DNA of 31,679 bases from DSWT01 sp035415725 (GCA_035415725.1 DAOOGN010000049.1:1-31679); one strand, 5' to 3'. Shown: positions 1 to 8,382, counted from the stretch's first letter. Notes: generated by a model not told the origin, from the sequence alone. Translations and numbers: made by a program.

Positions 1-106
1 GAATTGTACTCCATTTCCATTTAGCATGTGGTCTAGTTTTTGGGGGTAACTTCAGGTATTGGCGGTATACTACCGGCGTAAATGAACGCCTAAAGTGAGC
101 TGGTGC

Positions 107-1726
107 ATGGAATTAAAGCAATATTTCGCCGTGATTAAAAAGTGGTGGTGGTTAGCGGTGGCCTGTGTGCTGATCGCTTCAGTCTCCAGTTACCTGGGCA
201 CCCAGGAGATGCCGCGCATCTACAGCGCGACGACGACGTTGATGGTCGGACAGGCGCTGCAACAGGCCAACCCATCCAGCCAGGACATCTGGCTCAGCCA
301 GCAGTTAGCGCAGACTTACACCACGATGGTCAAACGCCGGCCCATCCTCGAAGCTGCGGCGCAGGCCCTGGGACTCGAGTATATTCCTGCGGCGGACAAC
401 GTCTCCGCCCGCGTGGTCTCCGGCTCACAGTTGCTGGAAATTACCGTGCTGGATACTGACCCCGAACGCGCCCGCATCCTGGCGGATGAAATCGCGCAGC
501 AATTGATCAAGCAAACACCCACCGATTCGCCGGAAGTGCAGGAACGGCGCGACTTCGTCCAGCAACAGCTCAAAGACCTGGAAGACAAAATCGAGACAAC
601 GCGCGCCGAAATCGACGACGAACAGAAGAAGCTGGACGCCGCTAACAGCGCGCGCGCCATCCAGCAGTGCCAGTCCAACATCACCGCGCTGCAACAGAAA
701 CTCTCTTCCTACCAGTCGACGTATGCCTCATTGCTCACCACCGTGCAAGGCGGCATCAACTACGTCACCGTCGTCGAACCGGCGAGCACGCCAACGATTC
801 CCATCAGCCCCAACGTCTCGCAGACGGTGCTGCTCGCCGCGGCCATCGGCCTGGTGTTGGCGCTCGGCGGCGCGTTCCTCATCGAATACCTGGATGATAC
901 CGTGAAGACGCCTGAGGAAGCCACGCAGTTGACCGGCCTGCCCACCTTAGGGGCCATTGCCCGCATCGAGGGGAAAACGCCCGAAAACCAGCTCATTGCC
1001 GTCCATCATCCTCTCTCGCCCATTGTCGAGGCCTACCGCGTCCTGCGCACCAACATCCAGTTCTCCGCCATCGACAAACCGCTCAAGACCTTGATGATCA
1101 CCAGCCCGGCTCCCTCGGAGGGCAAAAGCGTGACGCTGGCGAATCTGGCGGTGGTGATGGCGCAGTCAGGACTCAAGGTGATTGCGGTGGACACCGACCT
1201 GCGGCGTCCCATCCAACACAAGATTTTCGGCGTGTCCAACGATTTTGGCCTGAGCGATGGCATCCTCCATGCCAATCCCGGCATTATGGAGCACATACAG
1301 CCCACGCCGGTGGAGAATCTCTGGTTGCTGCCGAGTGGCACACTGCCCCCCAACCCCGCCGAGTTGTTGGGATCGAAGCGCATGGGGGAAATCATCGAGG
1401 AACTGAAAGCCAACGCCGACCTGGTGATCTTCGACACACCGCCTGCGCTGCTGGTCACCGACGCCGCCGTGCTCGCCACCCACGTCGATGGGGTGTTGCT
1501 GGTCAACGACGCCGGTATGACGCGGCGCGCCATGTCACAGCGGGCCGTGCAAGAGCTACGTCGTACCCACGCGCCGCTGCTCGGTCTGGTGCTCAACCGT
1601 CTGTCGACCCGCCGGGGCAGTTACTATTACTACCAGTACTACCACTACAAATACTACCGTCACGAAGACGGCACCGTCGAAAAACGCCGCTCCAAAGTGG
1701 AGAAGAAGCGGCGAAGTAAGAGGTAA
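107..1726 (+). CDS. Polysaccharide chain-length determinant fused to BY-kinase (Wzz/CpsD type)
   Basis: Inner-membrane protein expected to control export and chain length of exopolysaccharide or capsule, with a cytoplasmic tyrosine autokinase. Seen (counting from ATG 107, 539 aa): a Wzz-type N-terminus with a membrane segment at about residues 16-30, a periplasmic stretch with a coiled coil (about 140-200), a proline-containing segment before the second membrane helix (about 240-262), then the kinase. It has a Walker A-type loop (PAPSEGKS, about 334-341), Walker A' (VIAVDTDLRRP, about 358-368) and Walker B (LVIFDTPP). The C-terminus carries a dense tyrosine cluster (YYYYQYYHYKYY) typical of BY-kinase autophosphorylation tails. 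A GTG lies in frame at 95, but ATG 107 gives the usual start directly before the hydrophobic segment. It converges on nadE. Neighbouring capsule genes would lie left of the window. Family assignment is firm; the polymer is unknown. Confidence 0.93.
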   Translation: MELKQYFAVIKKWWWLAVACVLIASVSSYLGTQEMPRIYSATTTLMVGQALQQANPSSQDIWLSQQLAQTYTTMVKRRPILEAAAQALGLEYIPAADNVSARVVSGSQLLEITVLDTDPERARILADEIAQQLIKQTPTDSPEVQERRDFVQQQLKDLEDKIETTRAEIDDEQKKLDAANSARAIQQCQSNITALQQKLSSYQSTYASLLTTVQGGINYVTVVEPASTPTIPISPNVSQTVLLAAAIGLVLALGGAFLIEYLDDTVKTPEEATQLTGLPTLGAIARIEGKTPENQLIAVHHPLSPIVEAYRVLRTNIQFSAIDKPLKTLMITSPAPSEGKSVTLANLAVVMAQSGLKVIAVDTDLRRPIQHKIFGVSNDFGLSDGILHANPGIMEHIQPTPVENLWLLPSGTLPPNPAELLGSKRMGEIIEELKANADLVIFDTPPALLVTDAAVLATHVDGVLLVNDAGMTRRAMSQRAVQELRRTHAPLLGLVLNRLSTRRGSYYYYQYYHYKYYRHEDGTVEKRRSKVEKKRRSKR

Positions 1727-1803
1727 GAGGTAAAAGGTAAAAGGTAAGAAACGTAAGGTAAGGTTCACGTTTTACTCTTATACTCTTAACTCTTTACGTT
1801 TTA
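1716..1803. terminator. Convergent intergenic region with GGTAA tandem repeats and a hairpin
   Basis: Between the converging kinase and nadE genes lies a run of AGGTAA-like hexamers (about 1716-1760), followed by a pyrimidine-rich stretch. AAACGTAA (1749-1756) can pair with TTACGTTT (1794-1801), giving a hairpin with a long loop that could end transcription from either side. The pairing is visible; terminator function is inferred and weak. Confidence 0.35.
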
Positions 1804-3528
1804 GGTATACCGTTGCGTGATCGGCAGCCGCCGGTCCTTGCCGAAGGCGCGTGCCGTGATACGCACACCCGGCGGCGCCTGCCGTCGCTTGTACTCGTTG
1901 CGATCCACCATGCGCACCACACGCCGTACCAAACCTTCCGGCAACACTAACCCCGCTACAATGTCATCCGGTGACTGATCCTCTTCCACATAAGCCGTGA
2001 GAATGGCATCCAGCACTTCGTAGGGCGGCAGCGTGTCGGTGTCCTTCTGATCCGGGTGCAGTTCTGCCGAAGGAGGCCGGGTGATACAGCGTTCAGGAAT
2101 CACAGGAACGTCACCTTGCGCGTTGCGCCACTGCGCGAGATCGTACACCAGCGTCTTCAGCACGTCCTTGATGACCGCGTAGCCACCGGCCATATCGCCA
2201 TAGAGCGTCGCGTAGCCTGTACTCATCTCACTCTTGTTGCCGGTCGTCAACACCAACCAGCCGAACTTGTTCGAGAGCGCCATCAGATAATGACCGCGAA
2301 TCCGCGCCTGCACGTTCTCCTCGGCGACGCCCGGCGCCGTACCCGTGAAAGGCTTCGCCAACACGTCGAGGTACGCCTGAAAGACGTGCTCGATGGGGAT
2401 GGTCATCAACTCAATACCCAGGTTGTCTGCGAGCTGCGCCGCGTCGGTGTTGCTCATAGCCGAAGTGTAGCGCGACGGCATCGCCACACCCACCACGTTC
2501 TCCGGCCCCAGCGCCTCCACCGCAATGCACGCCACCAACGACGAGTCGATGCCGCCGGAAAGCCCGATCACGACCTTCGCAAAGCCGTTTTTGCGGACGT
2601 AGTCCCGCGTGCCCAGCACAAGTGCCTGATAGATTTCGGCCAGGGGCGGCAGCGGTTCAACGATATGGGGTGCACACGCTTCCCAGGGGGACGCCGCCGT
2701 CGCAGCTCTGGCGGCGGGCAGCGTCACCGTCGGCAGCGGCTTGACGACGGCCTTACGCCACCGTGGATCGTGCAGTCGCCAGCGAAAAACGGCCCCTAAA
2801 TCCACGTCCGCCACGATAAAGTCCTCGGCAAACTGTTGACCCCGCGCGATGACCTGTCCACGCTCGTTCACCATCACACTGCCGCCGTCGAAGACCAGCT
2901 CATCCTGTCCACCCACCAGATTGCAGAAGGCGACCACGGCAGCATTGTCGGCGGCGCGGGTGGCGAGCATCTGCTCGCGGGAGGCCATCTTGCCCGCGTG
3001 GTACGGCGAGGCCGAGATGTTCACCAGCAGCCGCGCCCCACCCTGCAACGCCTGGATTTCGGGCGGTCCTGCCGGGTACCAGATGTCCTCGCAGATGCTG
3101 ACCCCGAAGACTACCCCGTCGCGCTCGAAAACCGGAATGTCCGTTCCCCGACGGAAATAGCGATCCTCGTCGAAGACAGCGTAGGTGGGCAGGTAATGTT
3201 TGTGGTACGTCTGGATCCAGGCCCCATCGTGCAAAATGGCGGCGGCGTTGTAGACATCGTTGTCCACATCGGCAAAGCCGACGATGGCCGTGATCCCCTG
3301 CGTCGCCTGCGCCAATTCTAACACAGCGGCCATGTTCGCCTGCAGGAAAGCCGGTTTGAGCAGCAGGTCTTCCGGCGGATAACCGGCAACGGCTAATTCG
3401 GGGAATACCACCAGGTCCGCACCGGCTTCCTGCGCCTGTCGGATGCCGGCCTCGATTTTGCGTATGTTTCCTTCAATGTCGCCGACCAGGGCGTTCATCT
3501 GCACCAGAGCCACCCGCCAACGGGTCAT
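1801..3528 (-). CDS. nadE: Glutamine-dependent NAD+ synthetase
   Basis: Cytosolic enzyme making NAD+ from deamido-NAD+, ATP and glutamine, the last step of NAD synthesis. Seen in 575 aa: an N-terminal nitrilase-fold glutaminase (about 1-270) with the Glu-Lys-Cys triad at E44 (FPELAVAGY), K110 (HKHYLP) and C146 (SICEDIW), and a C-terminal ATP-pyrophosphatase synthetase domain with the SGGIDSS loop (324-330) and the TTGNKSEM segment. Length fits the two-domain form. The frame stays open upstream, but the family N-terminus (RWRVALVQMN) and an AGGAG seven bases before ATG 3528 set the start; ATG 3531, four bases from AGGAG, is the alternative. It follows rocD on the same strand with about 70 bp between them, so co-transcription is likely. 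Confidence 0.95.
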   Translation of the reverse strand: MTRWRVALVQMNALVGDIEGNIRKIEAGIRQAQEAGADLVVFPELAVAGYPPEDLLLKPAFLQANMAAVLELAQATQGITAIVGFADVDNDVYNAAAILHDGAWIQTYHKHYLPTYAVFDEDRYFRRGTDIPVFERDGVVFGVSICEDIWYPAGPPEIQALQGGARLLVNISASPYHAGKMASREQMLATRAADNAAVVAFCNLVGGQDELVFDGGSVMVNERGQVIARGQQFAEDFIVADVDLGAVFRWRLHDPRWRKAVVKPLPTVTLPAARAATAASPWEACAPHIVEPLPPLAEIYQALVLGTRDYVRKNGFAKVVIGLSGGIDSSLVACIAVEALGPENVVGVAMPSRYTSAMSNTDAAQLADNLGIELMTIPIEHVFQAYLDVLAKPFTGTAPGVAEENVQARIRGHYLMALSNKFGWLVLTTGNKSEMSTGYATLYGDMAGGYAVIKDVLKTLVYDLAQWRNAQGDVPVIPERCITRPPSAELHPDQKDTDTLPPYEVLDAILTAYVEEDQSPDDIVAGLVLPEGLVRRVVRMVDRNEYKRRQAPPGVRITARAFGKDRRLPITQRYT

Positions 3529-3599
3529 CATCAGTCTCCTGTGAAAATAGCCGGTGTTGCAGGGCAAAGCGGCCCTGCGCCCTACGCCGCGAGTTCCCT

Positions 3600-4823
3600 T
3601 CATCCAACCGCCGGTGAATGCTGAGTGTCCGTGAAAGTAGCGCGGATTTCCCCCAGCGCCCATGCGAGCACATCTTCCGTGATGATGAGCGGCGGCGCGA
3701 AGCGGATGACAGTGTCGTGCGTTTCCAGCATCAGCAGCCCCCGCTCCTTGAGTTGCCGACAAAAACGGCGCGCGTTTCCCACTTCATCCTTGAGCACGAT
3801 GCCAATGAGCAAACCCTTGCCGCGCACTCCGGCGATAAAGGGGCTATCGATAGCTCGCAGCTCGCGCAGCGCCCGCGCGCCTAGCTCACGCGCACGCTCC
3901 GGCAGCTTCTCCTCAACAATCACCTTGAGCGCCTCACGCGCCACTGCCGCGCTCAGCGGATTACCGCCGAACGTCGAGCCGTGCATCCCCGGCGAAAACA
4001 GCCCCAGAATCTCCTGCCGCCCGACGACGGCGGAGATCGGCAACATCCCCCCGGAAAGCGCCTTCCCCATCACTATCATATCGGGACGCACCCCTTCCCA
4101 ATCACAGGCAAAGAGCTGACCGGTGCGCCCTAACCCGGTTTGAATTTCATCGGCGATGAACAACACATTGTGCCGGTCGCAGACCTGACGGGCGGCGCGC
4201 AAGAATCCTTCCGGCGGTACGATCACCCCCCCCTCGCCCTGGATCGGCTCAACGAGGAAGCCCACGGTATGCGGCGTGATGGCGGCCTCGAGCGCTGCCG
4301 CGTCGCCGTAGGGGATGGCCTTGAACCCCGGCGTCAGCGGGCCGAAGCCTTGCCGGTACAGAGGCGTCGTCGACAGCGAAATAGCGGTGATAGTGCGCCC
4401 GTGAAAATTGTGCGCGCAGACGATGATCTCGGCCTGGTTGTCAGGAACGCCCTTCACCCGGTAACCCCACAGACGGGCGGCCTTCAACGCTGCCTCGACC
4501 GCCTCGGCCCCAGAGTTCATCGGCAGCATCATCGGATAGCCCGTCAAAGCACACAATTCCTGCGCCAGCAGGGGAAACTGGTCATTGTAAAAAGCACGCG
4601 AGGTGAGGGTCACGCGCTGCGTCTGTTCAATCAGCGCGTTGACAATACGGGGGTGACGGTGGCCCTGGTTCAACGCCGAATAAGCGCTCAGACAATCCAG
4701 GTATTTCTTCCCCTCCACATCCCACACCCACACACCCTCGCCGCGCGCGATCACCACATCCAGGGGATTGTAGGTATTCGTGGCGTGACGTTTTTCCAAT
4801 GCAATGTAGTCCGCAGTGTTCAT
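3600..4823 (-). CDS. rocD: Ornithine aminotransferase (PLP-dependent, class III)
   Basis: Transfers the delta-amino group of ornithine to 2-oxoglutarate, giving glutamate semialdehyde and linking arginine and proline metabolism. Seen in 407 aa: the fold-type I class III pattern with SGAEAVEAA (104-112), the PLP aspartate in FIADEIQTG (D225) and the Schiff-base lysine in MGKALSGG (K254). The N-terminal stretch around NTYNPLDVVIARGEGVWVWD is typical of RocD rather than of acetylornithine transaminases. Two ATGs occur; AGGAGG is one base from ATG 4829 and seven bases from ATG 4823, so 4823 is chosen. It is upstream of nadE in the same direction. Other class III aminotransferases remain possible, but the RocD call is strong. 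Confidence 0.92.
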   Translation of the reverse strand: MNTADYIALEKRHATNTYNPLDVVIARGEGVWVWDVEGKKYLDCLSAYSALNQGHRHPRIVNALIEQTQRVTLTSRAFYNDQFPLLAQELCALTGYPMMLPMNSGAEAVEAALKAARLWGYRVKGVPDNQAEIIVCAHNFHGRTITAISLSTTPLYRQGFGPLTPGFKAIPYGDAAALEAAITPHTVGFLVEPIQGEGGVIVPPEGFLRAARQVCDRHNVLFIADEIQTGLGRTGQLFACDWEGVRPDMIVMGKALSGGMLPISAVVGRQEILGLFSPGMHGSTFGGNPLSAAVAREALKVIVEEKLPERARELGARALRELRAIDSPFIAGVRGKGLLIGIVLKDEVGNARRFCRQLKERGLLMLETHDTVIRFAPPLIITEDVLAWALGEIRATFTDTQHSPAVG

Positions 4824-5030
4824 GATCATACCTCCTGAAAATCGTTAGAAGTTGAACAAGCCGTTGACAAATAGGTTTGCACTCCCTTGTCAAGAACCCT
4901 CGAGGGCGCCAGGCTCGCCTATCGGGTGTGCGTTTATCGTAACATGGGGAAAGAGGGGGTCAAGTGATGCTTATCCGTTTATCGTCAGGTAAATGACAGC
5001 CGACCGGCAATCCAGGAATTTGCCCCTCAT
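4824..5030. other. Intergenic region with a motif shared with the fba upstream region
   Basis: Together with the repeat that follows (5031-5158), this fills the gap between divergent rocD and the KAP gene. At 4846-4878 the sequence resembles 12842-12872 upstream of the aldolase gene: AGTTG, then 5-6 variable bases, then CCGTTGACAAA and a nearby TTTGC. Both copies sit 20-30 bases before their start codons. No open frame here looks coding. Confidence 0.4.
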
Positions 5031-5158
5031 GGTTTTTCAGGATTTCGTGGGGTCGAAATAAGAAACCGGCCACGGATTGACACGCAAAGGATAAAAAATC
5101 AGCGTAATCCGTGTCATCCGTGGCAAAAACCACAGCCGTTTTTCCCATCACCCCGCCA
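5031..5158 (+). repeat. Dispersed repeat, family R2 (copy 1)
   Basis: About 128 bp that recur inverted at 23617-23754. Shared blocks include GGATTTCGTGG, GTCGAAATAAGAAACC, GCCACGGAT, TTGACACGCAAAG, TAAAAAATCAG and ATCCGTGTCATCCGTGGC. The two copies differ by small insertions and substitutions. The CCACGGAT and ATCCGTGG blocks are inverted relative to each other, so the unit can fold. It has no coding potential that I believe. Confidence 0.75.
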
Positions 5159-5188
5159 GGTCCCAGAGAACCCAGCCCATTCGACAAC

Positions 5189-5216
5189 TTGCCCTGAATT
5201 TCAAGAGGACTATACT
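5189..5216 (+). promoter_or_regulatory. Possible sigma70-type promoter for the KAP-FGE gene
   Basis: TTGCCC (5189-5194), a 16-base spacer and TATACT (5211-5216) lie about 50 bases before ATG 5265. The match is only moderate, so this is tentative. Confidence 0.35.
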
Positions 5217-5264
5217 CAGATTCTGGATTCGCTATGGCCAATTTTCCCGACGAGGGGATACCCA

Positions 5265-7322
5265 ATGCCTGCACTCTATTGGACCGACCAACCGATTGCG
5301 ACTGTTGAAGAGGATCATTTTGGTTTTCAAGAGTACGCCGAGACCCTGGCGCGGGTGGCGCTCAGCGGCAGTACCCCCCTGACAATCGGCATCTTCGGCC
5401 CGCGCGGTGTCGGCAAGACCAGCCTGATGCATCTGCTCTGGACAACCCTGGCGGAACAGCCGGCGCCCGATCTCCGGCGTCCCTACGGCATCTGGTTCGA
5501 CGCCGGCCTGGATCACGATGAAAAAGCACCGTGGCAGAGACTCCTGCTGCACGTCCTCGCCGAAGTCCGCGAAGCCGCGCTGACACCCGCCGACATTCAC
5601 AACCTTGCCCAATGGGAGGCCATCCTTGCTCCTGAGACACAGCGTGGAAACCGCGCCCTCGTGGAACCGGCCCTCGCCCGCCCCTCCTGGCAAAAGATGG
5701 AGGATTTCCGCGTCGGATTCGCCCAACTGGTCAGCGAGCAGATCTGGCGCCGCGACGCCGTGCTGGTCATCTGCATCGACGAACTCGACGACTGCGCCCC
5801 CGACCACGTCGTGCAGCTCTGCGACACGGTCCTCCGTTTCCTCACCGTGCCGGGCTGCGTCATCCTCCTGGGAGCCGATGGCGAGCGCCTCACCCACATC
5901 CTCGGCGGGCAAGGCAGCGATCCCACCAGCGCCGTGGAAAAGCTGGTGCAGTTGCCGTTTGCCCTGCCGCCGCTCCAGGAAGCGCAAATCGAGCACTTCC
6001 TGGCCCAGATCGCGCCCGGCATCCCCATCGAAGCGCGCCGTGCCTTCACCGAAGGTCTGCCGCCCACCCCCCGGAGCCTCAAACGGGCGCTCAACCTCTT
6101 CCAGTTGCTCATGGAACTGGCTAACCGGCGCGTCACCGGAGATAATGGAGCCGCCCTCGATCCCGACCTGCTGGCAAAAACCGTCATCATCCGCGAACGC
6201 TACCGTCCCCTCTATCACAGCCTGCTCGACTATCCCCACCTGCTCCAGGAACTCGAAGCGCGGGCACGCGGCATCCAGCCCGAACCGGGGAATGTGTTCC
6301 TGCCCGGTGCCGACGCGCTCAAGCCGTTGCTCGAGCGCTACGCCGCGGAGCGCCCCCTCACGCGCCTCCTGCGCCGTGGTGCAACATTTTCCGGCCTCAC
6401 GCCGCCGGACCTCGGCCGCTACCTGCATCTCACCTTGATCGCCACGCGGGATCAAAGCGCCCAAACGGGGCCGGATCAACAGTTATGGGAAGACATGCTA
6501 AGCGGCGACGCCGGGCGCATCCGCACTGCCGTGGAGATGGCGCGGCAGCGCGAGTTGCACCCGCTCTACATCAACGCCCTCGTCCAGTTCGTCCAGCGCC
6601 GGCATCCCACGCCTGTCGAACAGCGCCTCTCCGCGGCCCTGGCATTGGGTCACTTCGGCGACCCGCGTCACTTCGACGAGGTGGTGGACATCCCGGCCGG
6701 CGCGTTCCCCTGCGGAGAAGAGCGCCTGCCTTATTACTTACTCGCCTACCGCATCCGGCGTTACCTGGTCACCAACGCCGAATATGCCCAGTTCCTCCAG
6801 GCACACCCCGACATACCGATCCCGCAAACGCCGGATGATTGGGGACGCGCCTACAACTGGGATGCAGAACGCCGCACCTACCCCCCTGGCAAGGGCAACT
6901 ATCCCGTCGTCCTCGTCACCTGGGATGAAGCGGCGGCGTACTGCGCCTGGGTCGGCGGACGATTGCCCACGCAGGAGGAATGGGAGCGCGCCGCGCGTGG
7001 CTCCGACGGGCGTGTCTACCCGTGGGGCAACGAGTTCCTCGCCGGGCACGCCAACACGCGCGAGAGCGGCCTGGGCGCCCCCACCCCCGTCGGCGTCTTC
7101 ATCGATGGAGCCAGCGCCGAGGGCTTGCTGGACATGGCCGGCAACGTGTGGGAATGGACCGCCAGCGACTACAACCTCCAGACCAAAGTGATCCGCGGCG
7201 GCGCGTGGAACTTTCCGGCCGACTCGGCCCAAATCTGTGCCATCGAGCGTAGCCGTCCTGACAACCGCTCTCCGGCCATCGGCTTCCGCGTCGTCTTCCC
7301 GGCCTCGCCCAAACCGACTTGA
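5265..7322 (+). CDS. KAP-family P-loop NTPase fused to an FGE-sulfatase (C-lectin fold) domain
   Basis: Role unknown; the architecture suggests an NTP-driven switch coupled to a binding domain. Seen in 685 aa: a KAP-like NTPase with Walker A GPRGVGKTS (45-53) and Walker B VLVICIDELDD (167-177), a helical region (about 240-470) whose end looks HEAT-like, and a full FGE/SUMF1-type domain (about 475-678) with VTWDEAAAYCAW, GRLPTQEEWERAARG, DMAGNVWEWT, RGGAWN and IGFRVVF. Of the two C-terminal cysteines used by true formylglycine-generating enzymes only one is evident (C658), so the domain is more likely a ligand-binding module than an oxidase. The start has GAGGGG seven bases upstream. No signal peptide is seen. 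The last residues are not rich in the AAC codons typical of retroelement-diversified lectin folds, and no reverse transcriptase is nearby. Confidence 0.85.
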   Translation: MPALYWTDQPIATVEEDHFGFQEYAETLARVALSGSTPLTIGIFGPRGVGKTSLMHLLWTTLAEQPAPDLRRPYGIWFDAGLDHDEKAPWQRLLLHVLAEVREAALTPADIHNLAQWEAILAPETQRGNRALVEPALARPSWQKMEDFRVGFAQLVSEQIWRRDAVLVICIDELDDCAPDHVVQLCDTVLRFLTVPGCVILLGADGERLTHILGGQGSDPTSAVEKLVQLPFALPPLQEAQIEHFLAQIAPGIPIEARRAFTEGLPPTPRSLKRALNLFQLLMELANRRVTGDNGAALDPDLLAKTVIIRERYRPLYHSLLDYPHLLQELEARARGIQPEPGNVFLPGADALKPLLERYAAERPLTRLLRRGATFSGLTPPDLGRYLHLTLIATRDQSAQTGPDQQLWEDMLSGDAGRIRTAVEMARQRELHPLYINALVQFVQRRHPTPVEQRLSAALALGHFGDPRHFDEVVDIPAGAFPCGEERLPYYLLAYRIRRYLVTNAEYAQFLQAHPDIPIPQTPDDWGRAYNWDAERRTYPPGKGNYPVVLVTWDEAAAYCAWVGGRLPTQEEWERAARGSDGRVYPWGNEFLAGHANTRESGLGAPTPVGVFIDGASAEGLLDMAGNVWEWTASDYNLQTKVIRGGAWNFPADSAQICAIERSRPDNRSPAIGFRVVFPASPKPT

Positions 7323-7346
7323 CGCAATCCTGCTTTTTTCTATAAT
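7319..7346 (+). promoter_or_regulatory. Sigma70-type promoter for the receiver-GGDEF gene
   Basis: TTGACG (7319-7324), a 16-base spacer and TATAAT (7341-7346) form a near-consensus promoter. The -35 box overlaps the stop codon of the upstream gene. The expected transcript has a leader of about 155 nt before GTG 7507. Confidence 0.7.
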
Positions 7347-7380
7347 AGAGAGTAGTTATGTGGTTTGCGCTCCAGAAAGA

Positions 7381-7462
7381 GAGTTTCCCGCCGAGTGCGC
7401 AGCAAGCGCCGAGTTTTGCTACGTTTTCTCTACGTTCTCAGCGGCGAAAAACAGGAAACTGC
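7381..7462 (+). repeat. Inverted-repeat leader region upstream of the pseudo-receiver gene
   Basis: The leader can fold into a long stem: AGTTTCC (7382-7388) pairs with GGAAACT (7454-7460), and CGCCG (7389-7393) with CGGCG (7442-7446). Inside are GCGC/GCGC and AGCAA/TTGCT pairings that exclude each other. The inner words resemble common bacterial CGCAGAG-type intergenic palindromes, so this may be a repeat rather than a riboswitch. I do not recognise a known riboswitch consensus. Confidence 0.45.
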
Positions 7463-7506
7463 ATAACGGCTGTTTTCTAATTTCTAACTTCCCTAAAGGA
7501 GCCCCT

Positions 7507-8364
7507 GTGGAAGGTCGAGTTTTGTTGATCGAAGACCACCCTGGCAACCGGGCGTTGCTCACGCAGCAATTTATCAAAGAAGGATTTGAGGTCGCCGAAG
7601 CTGCCACCGCCGCGGAGGGAATCAAAGCCGCCATCCGCCTTATGCCGCAGGTCATCGTCCTCAGCATGAGCCTGCCGGATATGTCCGGCGCGGACGTGGC
7701 CCGCCGTCTGCGCGAGATCAACCGCACCAAGCATGTTTTCCTGATGCTGATTGGGGATAAAAACGACCGTGAACAGCGGCTCGCCGGATTGGACCTGGGA
7801 GCCAATGACTTCATCGATAGCCCCTTCGATGCGGAACTGGTGACTCTGCGGGTGCGCAACGCCATCCACCGCAAAAACCTGGACAACCTCACCGATCCCA
7901 TCACCGGCCTGCCCGCCGGGCGCATGGTCCACGACGAACTGCTGAACCTGCTGCAATCCCCCACAGGCGATTGGGCGCTCATGCGCTTCCGGGTGCTCAA
8001 ACTCGACCCGCTGCGCGAGGTCTACGGCCTGAATGCGGGCGAAAAACTGCTCGGCGACGTGGCGCGCCTCCTCGCCGAAACCATGGCCCACGACGAGATC
8101 CACAACGACTTCCTCGGCTACGGCGGACACGACGACTTCATCGTCATCACCCAAAAAGAGCGCGCCGCAGACCTCGAGGCCGAGGTGCGCGCCGGCTTCG
8201 CGCCTGTGGCTGACGCCTGCTACAGTGACGCCGACCGCGAGCGCGGCTACCTAGCGTGGAATGGACAGCAGCACCCTCTCGCCACCCTGCGCGTCCGCTG
8301 TGTCACCTCCGCCGACGGCCCCTTCTACGACATCCGCTCTCTCAGTGAGGCCATTGCCGGGTAA
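7507..8364 (+). CDS. Receiver-GGDEF protein with both domains catalytically degenerate
   Basis: Probably a signalling scaffold or ligand sensor rather than a phosphorylated diguanylate cyclase. Seen in 285 aa: an N-terminal CheY-like fold (about 3-122) keeping the acidic pair E9-D10, but with the phospho-acceptor Asp replaced by S53 (VLSMSLPDMSG), the switch Thr/Ser position occupied by I82 and the conserved Lys replaced by S105 (SPFD in place of KPFD). A GGDEF-like domain follows (about 128-280): it retains DPITGLP, but the signature reads GGHDDF (206-211) instead of GGDEF/GGEEF. The frame is open to 7237, yet the start is taken as GTG 7507 because AAAGGAG lies five bases before it and the receiver begins immediately after. 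A strong promoter sits upstream; comEC starts 19 bp after the stop and may be co-transcribed. Confidence 0.85.
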   Translation: MEGRVLLIEDHPGNRALLTQQFIKEGFEVAEAATAAEGIKAAIRLMPQVIVLSMSLPDMSGADVARRLREINRTKHVFLMLIGDKNDREQRLAGLDLGANDFIDSPFDAELVTLRVRNAIHRKNLDNLTDPITGLPAGRMVHDELLNLLQSPTGDWALMRFRVLKLDPLREVYGLNAGEKLLGDVARLLAETMAHDEIHNDFLGYGGHDDFIVITQKERAADLEAEVRAGFAPVADACYSDADRERGYLAWNGQQHPLATLRVRCVTSADGPFYDIRSLSEAIAG

Positions 8365-8382
8365 CCGCGCCGGTTTCAGGGG

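Noticed and set aside
2056..3321. Long open frames antisense to nadE
   Set aside because: They follow from the high GC of the opposite strand; nadE motifs are intact and the antisense products look random.
4827..4880. TTGACA-like promoter on the plus strand and TTGTCA on the minus strand before rocD
   Set aside because: The minus-strand reading would start transcription inside or after the ribosome binding site, and the plus-strand box has no -10 partner; kept only as a shared motif.
4960..5274. 104-codon open frame on the minus strand upstream of the KAP gene
   Set aside because: It runs through repeat R2 and overlaps the KAP start; no family resemblance and no ribosome binding site.
5265..7322. 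Diversity-generating retroelement target
   Set aside because: No reverse transcriptase or template repeat in the window, and the C-terminal codons are not rich in AAC.
7347..7506. c-di-GMP riboswitch before the GGDEF-like gene
   Set aside because: The conserved loops of class I or II c-di-GMP riboswitches are not visible; the leader is palindromic in another way.
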